A DNA stretch of 13,928 nucleotides from JACCXJ01 sp052387115 (lineage in GTDB: Bacteria; Pseudomonadota; Gammaproteobacteria; JACCXJ01), in assembly GCA_052387115.1 (NCBI GenBank), contig JBQTJM010000073.1, forward strand, positions 1 to 13,928, given 5' to 3'. This document shows, in pieces, positions 5,609 to 12,892 of this stretch (the stretch's first letter is position 1; every line of letters starts with the position of its first letter). The notes beneath the pieces are model-generated. The model saw only the letters and a list, made by a program, of their open reading frames with translations, was not told the origin of the DNA and did no database searches. A program made the position numbers and the translations under genes.

Positions 5609-7169
5609 CACGCTGGAGCTGCTGGACGAGGCCAAGCGACTCACTGGGGGCGAGGGGTTTATCACCCGCTGGATGTCGGGCCTGGTCCGGGCACAGGTGC
5701 CAGGCTTTTTTGGTGAGCGCGATGCCGCGATGCAGGACCTCGTCTGGTGCGTCGCGCATGCCGACAAGGCCCCGCACTTGGGCTGGATGCGCGAGGTGTA
5801 CTTCCACCTGGCAGCCCTGCACCGCCAAAGAGGGGACGACGTTGCCGCGCGGCGCTATCAGGCGCTGAGTGGCTTCGACACCGAGAACAAGCCGGCCACA
5901 TTCACCACCCCGTTCGCGGAAGATGCCACCACGGGACACACGATGTCGCCACGCAGCATCCGCGAAGTCGTGCCCGGCACGGTGTATCTCCTGTCCGGCT
6001 TCGAATTCACGGAGTACTATTTCGTCGTCTCGGCAGACCGGCGCGAATTGATCGCGATCGATGCGGGCACCCGGTCCGACACGGCGCGCGCGGCCCACGA
6101 AGCGTTGCGCGCCCGCGTTCCATCACTTCCCCCGCTGACCACCGTGTTGGTCACCCACGCGCACTGGGACCATGTGGGGGGACAGCGCTACTTTCGAAGT
6201 CTCAACCCGTCCCCGCGATTCATTGGTCGTGCCAACTACAAGGACGAGCTTGCCCACGATGCGATGGCGAACCCGGCCACATTGCAGCGGTTCTTCGGCA
6301 AGCAATTTCATCTAGCCGATGTGCTGAGCTACCGACCGGATGTCGTGATCGATCGGCCCACCGAGCTGATCGTCGGTGGCACACGCTTCGAGCTGCTGCC
6401 CACCCGTGGCGGGGAGACCGACGATGCGCTTCTGATTCATGTGCCGGAGCAGGGCGTGCTCTTCGTCGGCGACATCCTGATGCCGTACTTGGGCGCGCCG
6501 TTTGTGGAGGAAGGAAGCGTCGACGGGTTGCTAGCCGCCATCGATCAGGTCCATGCACTCAAGCCGCGCCATCTGCTTCACGGCCATGAACCGCTCACAC
6601 GCATCTTCTCGCCGACCGCCATGTTGTACGACCTGCAGGCTCAGCTCGTCTGGCTGCGTGGCGAGGTTGTGCGTGCGGTGAAAGACGGAAGAGAGCGGGG
6701 CGCCATCCACGCAGCCAATCTGGTGCCGCTGACACTCGAGCGAAGCGACTCGAACGTTCACCTCGCATACCTGGTGTTGCGAGAAAACATGATTAATCGC
6801 TTGTTCGACCAGAACAGCGGCTATTGGCAGAACGGTCTGCAGGGACTCGATGCCTTGACGGATGCCGAACGCGGCGAAGCGCTCGTGGACTATCTTGGCG
6901 TCTCGGAAACGCAGCTCGCTTCGGCTGCCGAGCGCATGGTCGCCGACGGCAAGCACGAGCTCGCGGCCGCGGTGCTGCGATGGGCGCAACCACGTTTTGC
7001 GAACAGTGCACGACTGGACGCGGCGCGTAAGCTCGCTTATCTCAGGCTGATGGAGAAGTACCAGGAGTTCAACCCGTTCAAGTTCATCCTGTACTCGGGG
7101 GAGATCGAGGAATTCACCCCCCAGATCAACGTGCCGCTGGTGGCAACCACGAGCATGCCGGCACCGTAG
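5601..7169 (+). CDS. Metallo-beta-lactamase-fold hydrolase, main catalytic part
   Basis: The frame carries a helical linker (1-110), then a metallo-beta-lactamase domain: VVPGTVYLLSGFEF, THAHWDHVGG (185-194, the HxHxDH metal motif), GVLFVGDILMPYLG (285-298, with the metal-bridging Asp) and HLLHGHEPLT (324-333, a late metal His). A C-terminal helical domain of about 180 residues follows. The usual third His appears replaced: where many relatives have GHT, this protein has GGET (270-273). With the part before the frameshift the gene would encode about 645 residues with a signal peptide, so a periplasmic hydrolase is likely; substrate unknown. GTG at 5601 is only where the frame becomes open, not a believable start. 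The divergent HxlR gene probably regulates it. If the extra base is an error, the protein is intact. Confidence 0.82.
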   Translation: MRDTLELLDEAKRLTGGEGFITRWMSGLVRAQVPGFFGERDAAMQDLVWCVAHADKAPHLGWMREVYFHLAALHRQRGDDVAARRYQALSGFDTENKPATFTTPFAEDATTGHTMSPRSIREVVPGTVYLLSGFEFTEYYFVVSADRRELIAIDAGTRSDTARAAHEALRARVPSLPPLTTVLVTHAHWDHVGGQRYFRSLNPSPRFIGRANYKDELAHDAMANPATLQRFFGKQFHLADVLSYRPDVVIDRPTELIVGGTRFELLPTRGGETDDALLIHVPEQGVLFVGDILMPYLGAPFVEEGSVDGLLAAIDQVHALKPRHLLHGHEPLTRIFSPTAMLYDLQAQLVWLRGEVVRAVKDGRERGAIHAANLVPLTLERSDSNVHLAYLVLRENMINRLFDQNSGYWQNGLQGLDALTDAERGEALVDYLGVSETQLASAAERMVADGKHELAAAVLRWAQPRFANSARLDAARKLAYLRLMEKYQEFNPFKFILYSGEIEEFTPQINVPLVATTSMPAP

Positions 7170-7258
7170 CCCGGGGCGCATGCCATGCTGGCGCCGCCGA
7201 ATGCCGGCCATCGGCATCGCCCTTGGCGTCGAGGAGCGCGCGAGACGGCGTTCAGTCA

Positions 7259-7535
7259 TTACGCAGGACCGCGGCCGCTGCGGGCGGCCCGGCGGGCGGG
7301 GTAGATACCGGCCAGGGGCACCGCCCCGATCGCGAGGGGCGACGCCTTGCGCCACGATCACCGGATCCACGTGGAGGTCCATGCTCCAGCCGAAACAGCG
7401 CTCATAGAGGACATACACGAGCGTCGCGGCGATCCCGATACCGACCGGGACCGAGAGGACGCCGGCGATGAGACCAGTAAGCGCCGTCTCGACCAGGAAG
7501 GGTCATTGTTCAGCCCGATCTGTCGGTGCCCGCGC
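7259..7535 (-). pseudogene. FtsX/MacB-like ABC transporter permease, C-terminal relic
   Basis: Readings in two frames join into the end of an FtsX-type permease: RGHRQIGLN, then FLVETALTGLIAGVLSVPVG, IGIAATLVYVLYERCFGW, and, after a one-base shift near 7328-7332 (an extra C), LAIGAVPLAGIYPARRAARS and a TAA stop at 7259-7261. This is the last transmembrane part of MacB/FtsX permeases, with the typical final IYPARRAA motif. A second break near 7503, including an in-frame TGA, removes the loop after RQIGL. The rest of the permease and any ATPase are absent. Non-functional. Confidence 0.7.
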
Positions 7536-7826
7536 TGCCCAGGGACCGGCACGGACAGCCCGTCCCCGGGATCGCGTTCGCTGCCAAACAGGAGGGTGCC
7601 TATGTCGCGAGGGTAATCCAAGCCCGGGTGGCAGACAAAAAACCTCCCGCGCCTGACGTATTCCCACAGGTGGCTTCGGGTGCAGGGTGCGGATCCGCAT
7701 CAGCGTCTCCGTCTCGCCAGCCCAGGCAGCGCGCAGTAACTCCTTCGCGCGCTTTTGCTGCATTTCCAGATTCGGTCGGGCTGGCAGGGGTTTGACGAAT
7801 ACGGATCGGTCTTGTTCGGACGCCAT
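7503..7826 (-). pseudogene. Ankyrin-repeat-type protein, N-terminal fragment
   Basis: MASEQDRSVFVKPLPARPNL, EMQQKRAKELLRAAW and GETETLMRIRTLHPKPP match the N-terminal region that precedes ankyrin repeats in many bacterial proteins (LPARPNLE, AKELLRA, ALxRIRxLHP). The weaker REVFCLPPGLGLPS would correspond to the following LADAQ..AREYGFxSW segment. The start is convincing: GGGAGG (7834-7839) is 7 bases before ATG. Past about 7600 the frame runs into permease debris and stops at 7503, so no ankyrin repeats remain. A 107-residue fusion peptide could still be made, but a function is unlikely. Confidence 0.6.
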
Positions 7827-8045
7827 GATGACACCTCCCGTAAAGGGTTGCTGTCCGCGAAAGACGGGCTGGAGGCTCGTCAGGCAACGTAGCACGTGGG
7901 AGCCGATGGCAGGTGGGAGCATCCCTTCCCGCGGATGGGGCGCGTCCTGCGCGCGCGAGGACAGGCATAGTCAGGCCGGCCGCGTCAAAGCAAGCCCATC
8001 GGCCGAAGCCCGCAAGGCATCCATTCCCGTTGTGGGGTGCCGACC

Positions 8046-9893
8046 CTATTGCGGGGTTCGGGGGGTCAAGATCTCATCGATCGCCGCCCGCGTAATCGGA
8101 TGATACCGAGGACGTACGTCCGCATACACCCTTTCGGCTCGCCGTCGACTCTCCGGCGACTTGACCAATTCCTCGTACAGCGGTTTGACGTATTTGCGGC
8201 GACCGACGGTGCGCAGGAAGTGCTCGAGGGCGCCATACGCGGGCTCGAATTGATTGCGAGCGGCCATCAGCAGCCAGCGATGCAGGATTTCGCTGTTTGG
8301 TGATGACGTGAAGTGCCCGTGTCGATCCAGCTGCTCCATTCGCTCGACCCCAACATCCAGCGGCAGCGAGTTGAGAAAATGCAGCAACTGCTGAGCATTC
8401 CAATCGGCGAAATCCACCTGTGTCAGCTGAATGGATCCCTCGATCCACTTGGCCGCCAACTGCTCGACTGATGCAAGTGCCTGCGAGCTCACGGAGGGCG
8501 CCGAGACGGGCAACCCTGGGTCCAAAATCCACTCGCGGAAATGCAGAGACTTCACCAGATCCGGATCGTCGTGCAAGAGATTCTTCTTAACGTACTCGAG
8601 GACTTGGGCGGTCGTGACGCTCTGAAAAGCGAAATGCTGAAAATACCCTCGTAGAAACTGATCGAAGCGCTGACGGCCCACGTTATGTTCAAGGCTCTTA
8701 AGAAAGAGCGCTCCCTTTTCGTAAGGGACCCGCGTTGCGCCGTTGTCCGGATCACGCCCCTCCAGATCGATGTGCAGGATCTGATCTCGAGGGGCTAGCT
8801 TCGACATCTCCTCTTCGAGCTTCCTTCGCCGCATCACCTCTTCCATGTCAGCACGCTGCCGACCATAGACCTGTTCGATGATTCGATGCTCGATGTACGT
8901 CGTAAACCCCTCGTTCAACCAGAAGTCACTCCATGTAGCATTTGTCACCAAATTGCCCGACCATGCATGCGCCATCTCGTGCGCGATAAGTGAGACCAGG
9001 CTCTTGTCGCCTGTGATAAGTGTTGGGGTGACGAACGTAAGCTTGGGGATCTCCATTCCTCCAAACGGAAAACTCGGAGGTAATACCAGAAGGTCGAAGC
9101 GGTTCCAGCGATACTGACCATACAGCCCTTCCACGACTCGCAGCATCCGTTCGGTATCGCTGAACTCGCGAACGGCCTTCTGGAGAACGGACGGCTCGGC
9201 GTACACCCCGGTGCGTTCGCCCATGCTCGCAAAATCGATGTCGCCAACGGCGAGCGCAATCAAATACGGTGGTATCGGCTGCAGCATCTGGAACTCGTAG
9301 ACGCCGGTGCGGACACCGGGCGGATCGTGATCGGCGCCCATCACCGCGACGAGTTGTTCAGGCGTTCTAATCCGAGCCGAGAAGGTCACGCGAACCGATG
9401 GACTGTCCTGCAGCGGCAGCCAGCTTCGCGCGTGGATTTCCTGCGACTGAGTGAACAGGAACGGGAAACGCCCCGACGCAGTCTGGGCGGGCTCCAGCCA
9501 CTGAAGTGCGGTTGCCTGGACACTCGTTGTATAGGCGATCCTTACAAAGCGGTCGGCTGAACCCAGATGAATGGCGAGCGGCGCCCCCAACAGACTATCC
9601 GGCGGCGGAATCTCGTACGGCCGCGTCGTGAAGTCGCGTTTGTCTTCTGAACCTTCCACCGCGTGGATCGCCAGAGCGCGCGTGTCCAGCACGAGCGGAT
9701 CGGCGGTCTTGTTCATTCTCTGGACCGAGAGCGTGACAACACCATTCAGCTCTCGGCAACCGAACGAGACCTCCAGATCGAGGTCTAGGTGCGTGATGCG
9801 GAATTTGTCCAGCTCAGCAAAGGAATGCACATCCTGACGCTGCACCTGCGCGGCAATCCGACCATGTGCCGGCGCATCTGAATCCGACTTCAA
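8046..9893 (-). CDS. Leukotriene A4 hydrolase-type M1 zinc aminopeptidase
   Basis: The 615-residue protein has the length and order of human LTA4H (611 residues): N-terminal beta domain, M1 catalytic domain and C-terminal helical domain. Zinc ligands H305, H309 and E328 are in HEMAHAWSGNLVTNATW and FWLNEGFTTYIEH, with catalytic E306, and the family Tyr is in VPYEKGALFL (Y391). The C-terminal VGRRKYVKPLYEEL retains the Arg and Lys equivalent to the carboxylate-binding pair of LTA4H. The substrate loop reads GGMEI (278-282) where M1 enzymes have GxMEN, so the Asn is Ile. TTG at 9893 is preferred: it overlaps the upstream stop (TTGA) and follows AAGGA after 7 bases. No signal peptide is seen, so it is likely cytoplasmic. 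Expected role: removal of N-terminal residues from peptides. Confidence 0.92.
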   Translation of the reverse strand: MKSDSDAPAHGRIAAQVQRQDVHSFAELDKFRITHLDLDLEVSFGCRELNGVVTLSVQRMNKTADPLVLDTRALAIHAVEGSEDKRDFTTRPYEIPPPDSLLGAPLAIHLGSADRFVRIAYTTSVQATALQWLEPAQTASGRFPFLFTQSQEIHARSWLPLQDSPSVRVTFSARIRTPEQLVAVMGADHDPPGVRTGVYEFQMLQPIPPYLIALAVGDIDFASMGERTGVYAEPSVLQKAVREFSDTERMLRVVEGLYGQYRWNRFDLLVLPPSFPFGGMEIPKLTFVTPTLITGDKSLVSLIAHEMAHAWSGNLVTNATWSDFWLNEGFTTYIEHRIIEQVYGRQRADMEEVMRRRKLEEEMSKLAPRDQILHIDLEGRDPDNGATRVPYEKGALFLKSLEHNVGRQRFDQFLRGYFQHFAFQSVTTAQVLEYVKKNLLHDDPDLVKSLHFREWILDPGLPVSAPSVSSQALASVEQLAAKWIEGSIQLTQVDFADWNAQQLLHFLNSLPLDVGVERMEQLDRHGHFTSSPNSEILHRWLLMAARNQFEPAYGALEHFLRTVGRRKYVKPLYEELVKSPESRRRAERVYADVRPRYHPITRAAIDEILTPRTPQ

Positions 9894-10813
9894 CTGGGCG
9901 TCCTTGCAGTGTGCAAAACTGGTTGCGCCACCGCCGAAGGCGCCTTCGTTGCAAACCGAACGGTGAAGCCTTGCCCCGGCAGCATCGGCTTGTTGAACTC
10001 CCATTTCTTGCCTTTGCGCCCGTCCAGGATGGTTGGCTCAGCGAGGTCACCGAAAGAAAGGTCGACGAACACGCTCATCTGGTCAACCGGATAGTGCACG
10101 GTGAGGGTCGTCGAGAGCACGGGGAATTTCGCAAAGTACGGCACAATGGAACCGTCGGGAAGGTACTCTTCAGCTTCGCTACGAAACTCAAACGCCGGAC
10201 TGCCTTGACGTGCCGGTATCATGACATGCTTACTGAACTTGACACTGCTCTCCGTTTCAACCGGTTTCAGCTCGGGGCGCCTTGGATCGGGAAACGTGAA
10301 GTTGCCTTTGCCGTCGACAAGATTGGTGCCAGTGACCTTGCGGATCGACGCCTTTCCAACAAGTGGGAAAAGGGACGCCTCCAAGTCGAACTGGCAGTTG
10401 TAGTCCCTTGAGGACGACGATCGGTTTTCCATCTTGTATAGAGACTCAGTCACCAGCCTTTTGTGTTGCGGGTGACCGTCCACATCGCTGATGGTGTAAG
10501 TGATGATCCACGTCGTTCGGACGAGGTCGGCTCTGAGATACTGTTCGATGTGCTCCCTCAGTTCGGGCTGCAGCAGCCGGCCGACAATGTGAGTTGAAAT
10601 ACTCTCTGTAAACTCCTTCAGAAGGTCTCGCTTAACGGCCTCATCAACACCGACCGCCAGCACCGCCGCGATGGCGAGAGCCTCGCCGAGTCCCTCAAGC
10701 AGCCTCTGGACGGGCAACGGAAGGAGAGCGTCGTGCCAGGGAACAGCTACGAGAACCAAACCTGCTACGAACAGGCTTCCAAACAGAAAACGGAATTTGG
10801 TCCGTTCGGTCAT
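9890..10813 (-). CDS. Unrecognised two-helix membrane protein with soluble C-terminal domain
   Basis: The 307-residue protein starts MTERTKFRFLFGSLFVAGLV. Two hydrophobic helices (about 7-25 and 42-57) are followed by a charged helical stretch (VDEAVKRDLLKEFTESISTH, LQPELREHIEQYLRADLVRT) and a beta-rich soluble domain (TWIITYTISDVDG, then several alternating hydrophobic strands) ending near HTARTPS. I do not assign a family; hypothetical proteins with a helical hairpin followed by a similar LVR.. I.Y.I domain exist. An upstream extension to 11116 would be Pro/Arg-rich and would run through a pseudogene, so ATG at 10813 is chosen. No Shine-Dalgarno is present, but a promoter ends 7 bases before ATG, suggesting a leaderless mRNA. 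The stop overlaps the TTG of the peptidase gene, so the two are coupled. Function unknown. Confidence 0.8.
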   Translation of the reverse strand: MTERTKFRFLFGSLFVAGLVLVAVPWHDALLPLPVQRLLEGLGEALAIAAVLAVGVDEAVKRDLLKEFTESISTHIVGRLLQPELREHIEQYLRADLVRTTWIITYTISDVDGHPQHKRLVTESLYKMENRSSSSRDYNCQFDLEASLFPLVGKASIRKVTGTNLVDGKGNFTFPDPRRPELKPVETESSVKFSKHVMIPARQGSPAFEFRSEAEEYLPDGSIVPYFAKFPVLSTTLTVHYPVDQMSVFVDLSFGDLAEPTILDGRKGKKWEFNKPMLPGQGFTVRFATKAPSAVAQPVLHTARTPS

Positions 10814-10820
10814 AGCGTCA

Positions 10821-10849
10821 AGGATAGGAAATTCAATGGGTCTTTGCAA
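10821..10849 (-). promoter_or_regulatory. Promoter of the membrane protein/LTA4H operon
   Basis: On the minus strand TTGCAA (10849-10844) and TATCCT (10826-10821) are 17 bases apart. The -10 box ends 7 bases before the ATG at 10813, placing the transcription start at or next to the first codon and accounting for the missing ribosome binding site. Confidence 0.5.
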
Positions 10850-11004
10850 CAGGACCTGTTGCGTCAGACGGGCCGGCCGCTGGTTGGGTGGGGTGGGAAG
10901 AGCGGGTTCGGGCTGACCCCGGCCGGGTTTCGGGTGGGGGTAGGGGCTGTGGGGTGACGGACAGGCGAGGACCGGGTGCTCGGACGGGAGTCCGTCGGTG
11001 CGGG

Positions 11005-11575
11005 TCAAGTCACCGTTGCGAGGGCATGCAGAGGCGCGGCGATGCGGTCGGATCTCGTGCAGACGTAGGCGAATCCCACCCGATCTGATCCGGGCCCAGG
11101 GGCACTCGTGGTCCATTCCCGATCCATCCAGCTCAGGCCCGAGACCGTGAAACGCTCCCTGCCGACTGTGACGACCCCCTCGGTTGGCATCCGCGTCAGC
11201 GAATAGTAGTACCAGGCGTTGCCGGGTTCCGCGCTCTTGCGGCTCAGGCCGCGATCGCCGTGTGGCACGGGCGGCTTGCCCCGAGCGAGCCGGAGATCGA
11301 TGGCCACCTCGCCCTCGGCGGCTCGTAGCCGCACCGGCAGCCCTGCGGGGGCGGTCGGTGTGGCCGACCAGTCATCCAGCCACAGACCCAAGGTGCCGGG
11401 ATCGGCACCCGCAAGCCCCATGGCCCCGGCTCAGCCGCTCGTGGTCGTGGAAGGCACCGTCTGCGATGTCCGAGACGGTGAAGTGCGCCAGATAGAGGGT
11501 GTTGGCGCGCCACGGGGGGATCGGGGGATACCGGTTTCGGGCTTTGAGCGATCGGGTCCGGGGGGTGGTCGTGAC
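11005..11575 (-). pseudogene. AttH/CrtC-like lipocalin-fold protein, frameshifted relic
   Basis: Two frames together give the AttH/carotenoid 1,2-hydratase-like pattern. First (from about 11572): TTTPRTRSLKARNRYPP, PPWRANTLYLAHFTVSDIAD and FHDHERLSRG. Then, after an indel near 11420: GLAGADPGTLGLWLDDWS, KPPVPHGDRGLSRKSAEPGN, WYYYSLTRMPTEGVVTVGRE and FTVSGLSWMDREWTTSAP. The hallmark HGDRGLSRK, YYYSLTR and GLSWMDREW segments are unmistakable. After about 11075 further small indels scramble the expected GWDWFALQL continuation. The N-terminal third (signal peptide, EWWY region) is missing. AttH proteins usually accompany FtsX-type ABC permeases. The relic is not functional. Confidence 0.75.
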
Positions 11576-11663
11576 GAGCGCGCCCAGCTCGGCGAGCATC
11601 TCATGCATGCGGTGGCGGTCGATCGATATCGAAATCTCCTCAGCATTAGATACCGAGCAGCGC

Positions 11664-12476
11664 TCATATTTTTTCCAATTTCCGGCATGCACTCATATGC
11701 CGCAACGCCTCCTGATGTTTTCCTGCTGCTTCGTAGAGGAGCGCTAGGTTGTAGTGAGCGTCCATGAAACTCGGATCCTTGGCTAGCGCTTTGCGGTAGC
11801 TGGCGATCGCTTCTTCGGCTCTTGACTGCTCGTCGAGCAGCACCCCGTAGTTGAAAAACAGCAACGCATCATCGGGGCAGGCCTTTATCCCTTCCCGGTA
11901 TACCTCTTCGGCGTCGCTCCCTTGGCCACTTCCATGCAGCAGCAACGCCAGGTTGATGTAGATGCCTGATTGGCAGATCTTCGCGGCGAGCGCCTTGCGA
12001 TAGTGCGCGATGGCATTGGCACCGTCGGTCTCTTCCAGCCGGCAGCCTTCCTCGAACCATTCTTCGGCAGACTTCGCTACTTCGCCGTTCGTTCGGTCGA
12101 GGACGACGACGTGGCCTTGGGGCGCGAGGACTTCGAACGCGAGCAGGTATTGGCCGTCGGCGGTGCGCCACTTGTCCTCGGCTTCCATCACCGCGACCGA
12201 ATTGCCGACGGCTGCGATCCGAAGGCCCGTGGCGGGGAGGTCCTGAGGGAGCTGCTGCCTGAGCTTTTTGAGGGAAACCGAGATGCGCCGGGTGGGTAGG
12301 CGCGCATCGGCGAGGCCTTTGGCGGCGCGGAGAACGACCAAGTCCTGGAAGGTGTATCTCAGTTCGCGGCGCGGGCCGCGCTCCGGCATGACGAAGCCGG
12401 CGTCGCAGAGGCGCGCGACGATGGACGGGGACAGGCCCAGGATTTCGCGGACCTGTTTAGAGCTGTAGTAGGTCAT
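11664..12476 (-). CDS. MerR-type HTH regulator fused to TPR repeats
   Basis: The 270-residue protein starts with a MerR-like winged helix-turn-helix (MTYYSSKQVREILGLSPSIV, then FVMPERGPRRELRYTFQDL, VVLRAAKGLADARLPTRRIS) covering about residues 1-75. A short beta-rich connector follows (LRIAAVGNSVAVMEAED, QYLLAFEV). The C-terminal half (about 135-265) contains TPR units: SAEEWFEEGCRLEETDGANA, YINLALLLHGSGQGSDAEEV, LFFNYGVLLDEQSRAEEAIA and DAHYNLALLYEAAGKHQEAL. This MerR-TPR architecture is known in Proteobacteria as cytoplasmic DNA-binding proteins of unknown signal. No metal-binding Cys pair of classical MerR sensors is seen, so partners probably bind the TPR groove. TATAAT lies 9 bases before the ATG and no Shine-Dalgarno is visible, so the transcript may be leaderless or nearly so. 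No neighbouring operon partner. Confidence 0.87.
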   Translation of the reverse strand: MTYYSSKQVREILGLSPSIVARLCDAGFVMPERGPRRELRYTFQDLVVLRAAKGLADARLPTRRISVSLKKLRQQLPQDLPATGLRIAAVGNSVAVMEAEDKWRTADGQYLLAFEVLAPQGHVVVLDRTNGEVAKSAEEWFEEGCRLEETDGANAIAHYRKALAAKICQSGIYINLALLLHGSGQGSDAEEVYREGIKACPDDALLFFNYGVLLDEQSRAEEAIASYRKALAKDPSFMDAHYNLALLYEAAGKHQEALRHMSACRKLEKI

Positions 12477-12485
12477 CGGCGCCGG

Positions 12486-12513
12486 ATTATATATGGGTGA
12501 AGTTCTTTAGAAC
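12486..12513 (-). promoter_or_regulatory. -10 box and palindrome upstream of the MerR-TPR gene
   Basis: A perfect TATAAT (12491-12486, minus strand) is preceded by the perfect dyad GTTCTTTAGAAC (12502-12513), two five-base arms around TT. The dyad takes the place of a -35 box; none matches consensus at normal spacing. This suits a regulator-dependent, perhaps autoregulated, promoter. Confidence 0.45.
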
Positions 12514-12604
12514 ATCGGAGCAGGTGTCCTTCCCTATTGTCAATGCCCTTTCCTAAGGCTGCACTGGTACCTCGCGTACCCGGAGGACAACGTGCTCTCT
12601 AATG

Positions 12605-12695
12605 GTCGTCATCCCAGCGAAAGTCGTCATCCCAGCGAAAGCTGGGATCCAGGCGCGTGACGGGGCTGTGGATGCCAGCTTTCGCTGGCATGACG
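12605..12695. repeat. REP/MITE-like palindromic repeat with tandem duplication
   Basis: GTCGTCATCCCAGCGAAA occurs twice in tandem (12605-12622 and 12623-12640). The second copy extends through GCTGGGATCCA, and the sequence recurs inverted at 12669-12695 (GGATGCCAGCTTTCGCTGG then CATGACG). Each arm holds its own short palindrome, CCAGCGAAAGCTGG. The arms differ at positions where C and G are exchanged symmetrically, keeping each small hairpin paired. This is the widespread proteobacterial repeat whose translation gives the spurious AKAGI/LDPSFRWDD peptides. Such elements sit between genes and are probably moved by REP-associated transposases. Confidence 0.8.
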
Positions 12696-12842
12696 GCGGT
12701 TTCGGGAACGCGGACCCGGAAACCTATAGCCGGTCCCTGCGCATACCTCATGGGACACCTGGTCTCTGCTACGCTTGTCAATCATAACCACTTGACGTCT
12801 AAGCAGTATCTGCTCGTTATAAAGGAGCTGCGCCCTATATAT

Positions 12843-12867
12843 AAAAACCGGTGCGCGGGCGCCCGGT
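12843..12867 (-). terminator. Intrinsic terminator of the Ku gene
   Basis: On the minus strand ACCGGGCG (12867-12860) pairs with CGC, a bulged A, and CCGGT (12855-12847) around a 4-base loop, followed by a T-run (12847-12843). It lies 26 bases beyond the Ku stop codon, as expected for rho-independent termination. Confidence 0.55.
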
Positions 12868-12892
12868 GGATCAAGGTTCCACCTGCTCCATG

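Noticed and set aside
8046..10004. 652-residue form of the M1 peptidase starting at 10004
   Set aside because: The extra 37 residues overlap the upstream gene and do not resemble M1 N-termini; TTG at 9893 has a ribosome binding site and couples with the upstream stop.
9890..11116. 408-residue form of the membrane protein
   Set aside because: The first hundred residues are Pro/Arg-rich and overlap the AttH-like relic in another frame; a promoter lies directly before the internal ATG at 10813.
12605..12695. CRISPR-like repeats
   Set aside because: Only one tandem duplication and one inverted copy, with no regular spacers.
12599..12787. Small proteins containing MPAKAGIH and DPSFRWDD
   Set aside because: These peptides are well-known spurious translations of the palindromic repeat at 12605-12695.
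12792..12823. Plus-strand promoter (TTGACG and TATAAA)
   Set aside because: Spacing is about 20 bases and no plus-strand gene follows.
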